From the NCBI RefSeq assembly GCF_000224145.3, contig NW_004190444.2, positions 332,327 to 396,326 on the forward strand: 64,000 nucleotides of DNA. The letters run 5' to 3'. Positions 61,001 to 64,000 of this stretch are shown one piece after another. Each line of letters begins with the position of its first letter. Position 1 is the stretch's first letter. Below the pieces are notes generated by a model, which worked only from the letters and a program-made list of their open reading frames with translations, made no database searches and was not told where the DNA came from. Source of the stretch: Ciona intestinalis. Taxonomy: Eukaryota > Chordata > Ascidiacea > Phlebobranchia > Cionidae. The position numbers were made by a program, and so were the translations under genes.

Positions 61001-62667
61001 TTAAAAAGTTACCTGAGACTAAATGTTCCATAATAACCTCTTTTTAACCACGTTTGTGACTTTTTTTGAAATAAAAAACAAATATCAACTTTAACCCCAT
61101 CACCGCATACCAACAACTACTTTAACCCACCCCCCTCCACAACTACTTTAACCTACTCCTCCCCAGACATGCCGACAATACTGGCCAGACCAGGGTTCGG
61201 CGATCTATGGAAGCTTCACGGTTGAACTGCTCACAAAAGATGACGAGGTCGACGTCGTTACGAGGTTGTTTAAACTGCAGAATATAGCGAGGGTGAGTGC
61301 TTTAATTTTATATTTTATATATTTCAATGATTGTGAAATTTATAAAATACTTTTTTTTCTTTATTGAGTAAGATGCGAACTATCAATGTAAATTGAAGAC
61401 GATGGTTTGAAAGATTACTTGGTGTTTTTTATCGGATAAGTTAAGTTTAATCAGAAATGGTGGTTTTAATACAGTTGTGATAAATGGCATCAAGTCTCCA
61501 CCACTCAACTATGTTATATAGTTGGTTTAACGATATATACAAACACCATTAACCTCATTACACATAAGTTTCAAGCCATCCTTTATTTTGTTAAACTGTA
61601 TACACAAACACACCATTGACCTCACTTTTATTATTACCTAATAGTTTTAACTACATTTTTAATTCGTTGAATTTAAAATCACAGCCTGGCGATGGTTACC
61701 GTCTCGTCCAACAATTCCAACTTACGAACTGGCCGGCCCCACAACCCGTTCCTTACTCTCGTAACTCAGTATTACGAATCATCCAACTCATCAGCAAGTG
61801 GCAGTCTGAGTGTTCGGTCAACCATGAACCTGGGAGAGCGCTCGTGCACTGCGTGTAAGTATATTGTTTCTATGTTTGACAATATTTCAATTTTTGACAA
61901 AAAATTATGAAAAAGTTTTTCAAAATGAGTTTTATTTTATGCAAAGTTACATACATGGTAACTTGTAAGCGGGCACGAGGTGTATGAAACAGAACACCCG
62001 TGTTATAACGACTGTTGTTGCCTCGCCATGCGAGGATAAATAAGTTACACCCAACCTTAACACACCCACCCACAGAGCTGGTGCAGGACGCAGTGGAAGC
62101 TTCATAGCTTGTTACAACATGTGTGAGCAACTGAGAAACGAGTATTCAGTTGATGTTTTTAATATTGTGCAAAGATTGAGGAATGTTCGGCCGCAACTCG
62201 TAGAAACATTAGTAAGTATATCTTATATTAACATAGATATCTTGTATCAACATAGAGGTTTTATATTATACATGAATATCTCTAGTATCGGGTGAACTGG
62301 TTGTTGGGGTCTAGATGGTAGCACCCTGGGTGTTGGGGTAATAGACCTACATCCCAGGTCTCAGGTGTGCCTCACTGAAGACCTCACCCTTATAGAATAG
62401 AGTATTTTGTTTGTTGTTGCATCCATCATTTATTTAAATAATTCTTGTATGTTAAGAAATTCTGAATATGAAATAGATTAACATATATTACTTGCGAATC
62501 GGATTTAAACCAATAACAAATTTAGTTGTTATGCAGTTTGTATTTACCGAATATTAAGAGTTTTTAATAAATGCTAAATTTTAAGCCAATTAATTTATTA
62601 AAATATTTTTCTCCAGGAGCAATACCGATTTTGCTACGAAGTTGGAATCGAGTTTGCCGACCAATGA
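40011..62667 (+). CDS. PTPRK/M/T/U-like: Type IIB (MAM) receptor protein tyrosine phosphatase, 32 exons, apparently complete
   Basis: Exons: 40011-40083, 42611-42786, 43216-43446, 43674-43755, 44667-44853, 45231-45331, 48194-48340, 49789-50006, 50342-50458, 50703-50826, 51018-51130, 51414-51615, 53508-53662, 53908-53965, 54171-54370, 54799-54949, 55155-55226, 55575-55722, 56154-56320, 56620-56634 (microexon), 57269-57474, 57751-57867, 58177-58428, 58683-58809, 59185-59348, 59817-59966, 60117-60296, 60727-60861, 61167-61292, 61685-61854, 62076-62211, 62617-62667. All phases agree, giving 1,516 aa and TGA. Domains: signal peptide, MAM, Ig, four FN3, transmembrane, PTP D1, PTP D2, the PTPRK/M/T/U architecture at the usual length. 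In that family the ectodomain mediates homophilic adhesion and D1 dephosphorylates junction proteins. Probably the single tunicate pro-ortholog. Polyadenylation signal AATAAA at 62973-62978. Confidence 0.94.
40084..42610. other. RPTP intron 1
   Basis: The first 1.3 kb is rich in TGACGTCA variants. After about 41.4 kb the motif becomes rare. An inverted repeat lies at 41641-41759. No other exon seen. Confidence 0.65.
41641..41759. repeat. Inverted repeat with about 31-base arms
   Basis: AACTTTGGTGGATAGCAACC at 41641 pairs with GGTTACTATCCACCAAGTT ending at 41759. A direct copy of TAACTTGGTCCATTATCA follows at about 41783. In RPTP intron 1. Confidence 0.8.
42611..43755 (+). CDS. RPTP gene: MAM domain exons
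   Basis: Three exons. The domain begins [16 protein letters not shown] and continues [27 protein letters not shown] and [10 protein letters not shown]. It closes with [14 protein letters not shown]. The Cys spacing and the closing (A)(I/V)D(E/N)(I/V) strand are classical MAM. In type IIB phosphatases the MAM domain supports homophilic trans-adhesion. Confidence 0.9.
44667..45331 (+). CDS. RPTP gene: Ig domain exons
   Basis: Exon 44667-44853 gives [20 protein letters not shown], and exon 45231-45331 gives [20 protein letters not shown]. They form one Ig domain of C2-like type. The HFLRL start and GISNYAEL-like end match the vertebrate type IIB Ig domain. Confidence 0.88.
44985..45110 (-). mobile_element. 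tRNA-type SINE, antisense
   Basis: The reverse complement reads CAGTGGTTACAGCC, then GGTTCGAGGCTCATCGCTGC and AGGCAAGACACTTAATGGCA. Intronic in the RPTP gene, within the Ig domain. Confidence 0.72.
45698..45747. other. Assembly gap of 50 N
   Basis: Within the RPTP intron between the Ig domain and FN3-1. Confidence 1.
46308..46492. mobile_element. MITE copy
   Basis: Internal GGTAGTAAGCAAAGAACATT and right end CCATCTTACCCCCACCCTAC. The same element reappears at 46938-47132 in the duplicated segment. Confidence 0.7.
46670..46719. other. Assembly gap of 50 N
   Basis: Flanked on both sides by the same roughly 560-base sequence. Confidence 1.
47464..47513. other. Assembly gap of 50 N
   Basis: Flanked on both sides by the same roughly 195-base sequence. 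Confidence 1.
47990..48193. repeat. About 22-bp tandem repeat abutting an RPTP acceptor
   Basis: ATGATATCTATGTTACGATA units, about eight to nine copies, the last merging into ATGATATCTACAG, the acceptor for exon 48194. Confidence 0.9.
48194..54949 (+). CDS. RPTP gene: four FN3 domains with a furin-type site
   Basis: Ten exons. FN3-1: [19 protein letters not shown] and [19 protein letters not shown]3-2: [24 protein letters not shown] and [15 protein letters not shown]3-3: [20 protein letters not shown] and [20 protein letters not shown]3-4: [20 protein letters not shown] and [20 protein letters not shown]. Exon 54171-54370 has a strongly basic loop ending WRHKR before QAVVAV, an R-X-K-R furin consensus. 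It sits in the membrane-proximal FN3, where vertebrate type IIB phosphatases are cleaved. The donor at 53966 (GTTTAG) is weak. Confidence 0.88.
51616..53507. other. RPTP intron between FN3-3 and FN3-4
   Basis: AT-rich, with a fragment of the 97-bp family near 51705-51780. No other structure recognised. Confidence 0.6.
54560..54745. mobile_element. MITE-like copy
   Basis: GTGGGGTAAGATGAGATGAC start with the internal TTTTAAACAGTTAACGAAGA. The right end is degraded. Further short copies: 30572-30626, 31750-31900, 63478-63548. Confidence 0.55.
55155..56320 (+). CDS. RPTP gene: stalk, transmembrane and juxtamembrane exons
   Basis: Exon 55155-55226 is a Thr/Pro-rich stalk. Exon 55575-55722 holds the membrane helix [20 protein letters not shown] ending in KFKR. 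Exon 56154-56320 continues with [12 protein letters not shown] as the stop-transfer cluster and a cytoplasmic linker. Phases 1/1/2/1 are consistent. Confidence 0.9.
56620..56634 (+). CDS. Candidate 15-nt microexon in the RPTP juxtamembrane region
   Basis: Acceptor TTTCCGTTCCAG and donor TTAT/GTGAGT flank 15 bases entering and leaving in phase 1. The five added residues would be A-Y-N-G-L. Inclusion or skipping both keep the frame to exon 57269. Strong splice sites make it credible, but only transcripts can confirm it. Confidence 0.5.
56737..56893. mobile_element. Terminal-inverted-repeat element, AGGCGCCA family
   Basis: Inverted relative to the 7683-7821 copy: CAGGGGAGGCAGGGATAGTT near the left end and CACCCTGCCACCCCACGTTT near the right end. 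Confidence 0.65.
57269..59966 (+). CDS. RPTP gene: catalytic PTP domain D1
   Basis: Six exons. Visible are [23 protein letters not shown], the substrate-recognition loop region, [15 protein letters not shown], the WPD loop ([10 protein letters not shown]), the active-site P-loop [10 protein letters not shown] (Cys about residue 1155), and [12 protein letters not shown] followed by [15 protein letters not shown]. All catalytic motifs are intact, so D1 should be an active tyrosine phosphatase. Confidence 0.95.
57885..58100 (-). mobile_element. Composite SINE copy, antisense
   Basis: GGGTGTTCTGTTTCATAGAC, CAACCCATTAGTGACCACTG, TTAAGTGTCTTGCCCAAGGA and GTCTTGAACCCATTACCTGG. Intronic in PTP D1. 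Further pieces are at 50490-50600, 61945-62050 and 63120-63220. Confidence 0.7.
58832..58985. repeat. Nested inverted repeats in an RPTP intron
   Basis: TCATCTAACACTGAAG pairs with CCTCAGTGTTAGATGA at about 58884. ACAAGAGTGAGTG at 58901 pairs with CACTCACTCTTGT at 58946. CATCCAACACTGAGGATG follows. Possible hairpins or a TIR-element remnant. Confidence 0.75.
59375..59512. mobile_element. Small element with CAGTGGCGCAG inverted termini
   Basis: CAGTGGCGCAGCCAGGGGGG at the left and TGACTGCGCCACTG at the right, with a C-rich and T-rich interior. Inverted termini of this type are common in non-autonomous DNA transposons. Inserted beside a TG run in an RPTP intron. Confidence 0.65.
60117..62667 (+). 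CDS. RPTP gene: membrane-distal PTP domain D2
   Basis: Six exons. Visible are [64 protein letters not shown] and the P-loop HCVAGAGRSG, followed by [19 protein letters not shown] and a short end, ADQ-stop. The signature Cys and Arg are kept, but the WPD loop reads WPA, so the general acid is missing. As in vertebrate type IIB proteins, D2 is probably regulatory rather than catalytic. Confidence 0.93.
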
Positions 62668-62972
62668 GAACGGAGAAAGTAGAAATCGACCAATAGGAAC
62701 GCACCAAGTTAAACGGGGGCTTTTGATTGGTGGAAAGACTTTTGCTTAGTCGCCCTGGTGAAACCAACATGACTAAGCGCCAATCATTGTGTCATCAAAA
62801 TATTTTGGGACGAAATATTTTTGGTGAATTTAGTTAAAATTTATTTTGTTGTTTTTTTTACCGATCCCCTGACCAAATAAGGGCGTGACTAACTTTTGTA
62901 ATTTTTTTGACATTTCTGTGCCCATTTACAATCCACGCTGCTTGCATAACTTTAGTTTTAATCAACTTTGGG

Positions 62973-62978
62973 AATAAA
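62973..62978 (+). promoter_or_regulatory. RPTP polyadenylation signal AATAAA
   Basis: First canonical hexamer after the RPTP stop, about 305 bases downstream. Confidence 0.5.
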
Positions 62979-63307
62979 ATCAATCGCAGATGTTTCGTGG
63001 TTTTGGTGATGGGGTCCTTGCAGTGTAGCATGCCATGGAACCTGGGATTTACACGCGACATAAAACAGTAGCGAAGGTTAGGTTGGGTAAGACAACGAAG
63101 AGAAGGGAATTAGCAGCAAAACACGACCGTTAGTGACAACTGGGTTGAAGACACCTACAATAGTAGCAGCATTGAGCCTTGAACGCAGTATCCTTCACTT
63201 ACGATGCAATTCTCAAGCCAAAACCATCAGATGTAAGATCTATGTTTGAGATGTAACTTTACAGATGGATAATATTTAAATATAGAGGTCTGTTTATATG
63301 ATATCTA

Positions 63308-63428
63308 TGTTTAATTTTACCCACCCCTTCAAATTTATGCCAGCCACTTTTACCCACCCCCCTCAAATTTATGCTAGCCACTTTTACCCACCCCCCTCAA
63401 ATTTATGCTAGCCACTTTTACCCACCCC
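63308..63428. repeat. About 34-bp tandem repeat
   Basis: TTTTACCCACCCCCCTCAAA followed by TTTATGCTAGCCAC, three to four copies, downstream of the RPTP gene. Confidence 0.88.
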
Positions 63429-64000
63429 TTAGTTTGACGTTTTTTCACCAAGAGACAAAAATATCTAAAAACATCATATAGTGGAGTGGGGGAAGATGGG
63501 ACACCTTACATTCCAATTTTATCTAAACGTGTCCCATATTACCCCACCTTGACACATTTGATTTTTATATTCTTGCTTGTTAGCGCCACCAAGTGTTAAT
63601 ATGACGTCATCGGCGTTTTTTGTTAATTACCCCCGCTTTTCGTTGATTGCCTCGCGCATAAAACGCCGCCTTTGCTACGCGCGCCAGTCACACCACGCTG
63701 CAGTTTTGATGAAGCACCAGCAGATTGGGATTATGTGCGTTCCTACTACAAGGCTTGAGTTAAGTATTTGATTACTTGCATTGCTATTATATTACTAACC
63801 ATTATATGCACCACTACTAACTATATATAGTAACTATATTTATATCATATATTATACTAACATAGTAATGTGCCTTGTGTTTAACTATTATTATTATTAA
63901 CATTATCTTTCATTCTAGATACAGGTACCAGCGATCTCTTTATTACGTCACTCGCATTATGACGTCACTCCGCGCTCGCTAAGTTACGTCATATGTTTTT

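Larger units (their letters stand above)
62668..64000. other. 3' flank of the RPTP gene
   Basis: Contains the likely 3' UTR, an antisense SINE piece (63120-63220), a 34-bp tandem repeat and a short MITE (63478-63548). TGACGTCA motifs return at 63600 and 63960. No gene supported. Confidence 0.6.

Noticed and set aside
63577..63771. Plus-strand frame at the right edge, possible first exon of another gene
   Set aside because: No recognised domain and no clear donor; cannot be supported inside this window.

Overview
The window looks like a chordate genome of the tunicate Ciona type (most likely C. intestinalis/robusta). The DNA is AT-rich with many short GT-AG introns. The gene families are vertebrate-like (an angiopoietin-type Tie receptor, a MAM-type receptor phosphatase, an AKAP2/MISP-family protein). 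It also carries repeats that resemble, from memory, the composite SINE and the inverted-repeat MITE described for Ciona. Species and repeat names were not checked by search. Splice models were built by hand; at every junction used the reading phase is preserved.

Layout. (1) 205-12581, plus strand: the 3' part of a Tie/TEK-like receptor tyrosine kinase, 23 exons (EGF, Ig, six FN3, membrane segment, kinase). One intron holds two 97-bp tandem arrays, a 500-N gap and a stray minus-strand SLC26-like anion transporter exon. (2) 13680-39265, minus strand: a 22-exon gene of about 1,299 codons. Its N-terminal coiled coil resembles paralemmin, its middle is acidic and rich in Asp-Val-Thr, and its C-terminus matches the AKAP2/MISP family. 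I read it as a single-gene counterpart of vertebrate PALM2AKAP2. (3) 34911-36689, plus strand: an intronless ALG9 mannosyltransferase lying antisense inside an intron of gene 2. (4) 40011-62667, plus strand: an apparently complete type IIB receptor protein tyrosine phosphatase (signal peptide, MAM, Ig, four FN3, membrane segment, two PTP domains), about 1,516 aa. Its first exon is 745 bp from, and divergent to, the first exon of gene 2. (5) 62668-64000: 3' UTR, repeats and no gene I can support.

The most unusual base-level feature is the density of the palindrome TGACGTCA and its variants (TTACGTCA, TGACGTAA) from about 16.4 to 41.4 kb. It occurs in introns, at splice sites and inside coding exons, where GACGTCAC is read as Asp-Val-Thr. 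Several minisatellites lie just upstream of exons, sometimes ending at the 3' splice site.

Two of the large genes encode cell-surface proteins: a receptor kinase, and an adhesion-type phosphatase of a family that acts on adherens-junction tyrosine phosphorylation. The third encodes a likely membrane/cytoskeleton scaffold. ALG9 serves N-glycan assembly in the ER. Apart from the shared intergenic region of genes 2 and 4, nothing in the sequence shows that they are co-regulated.
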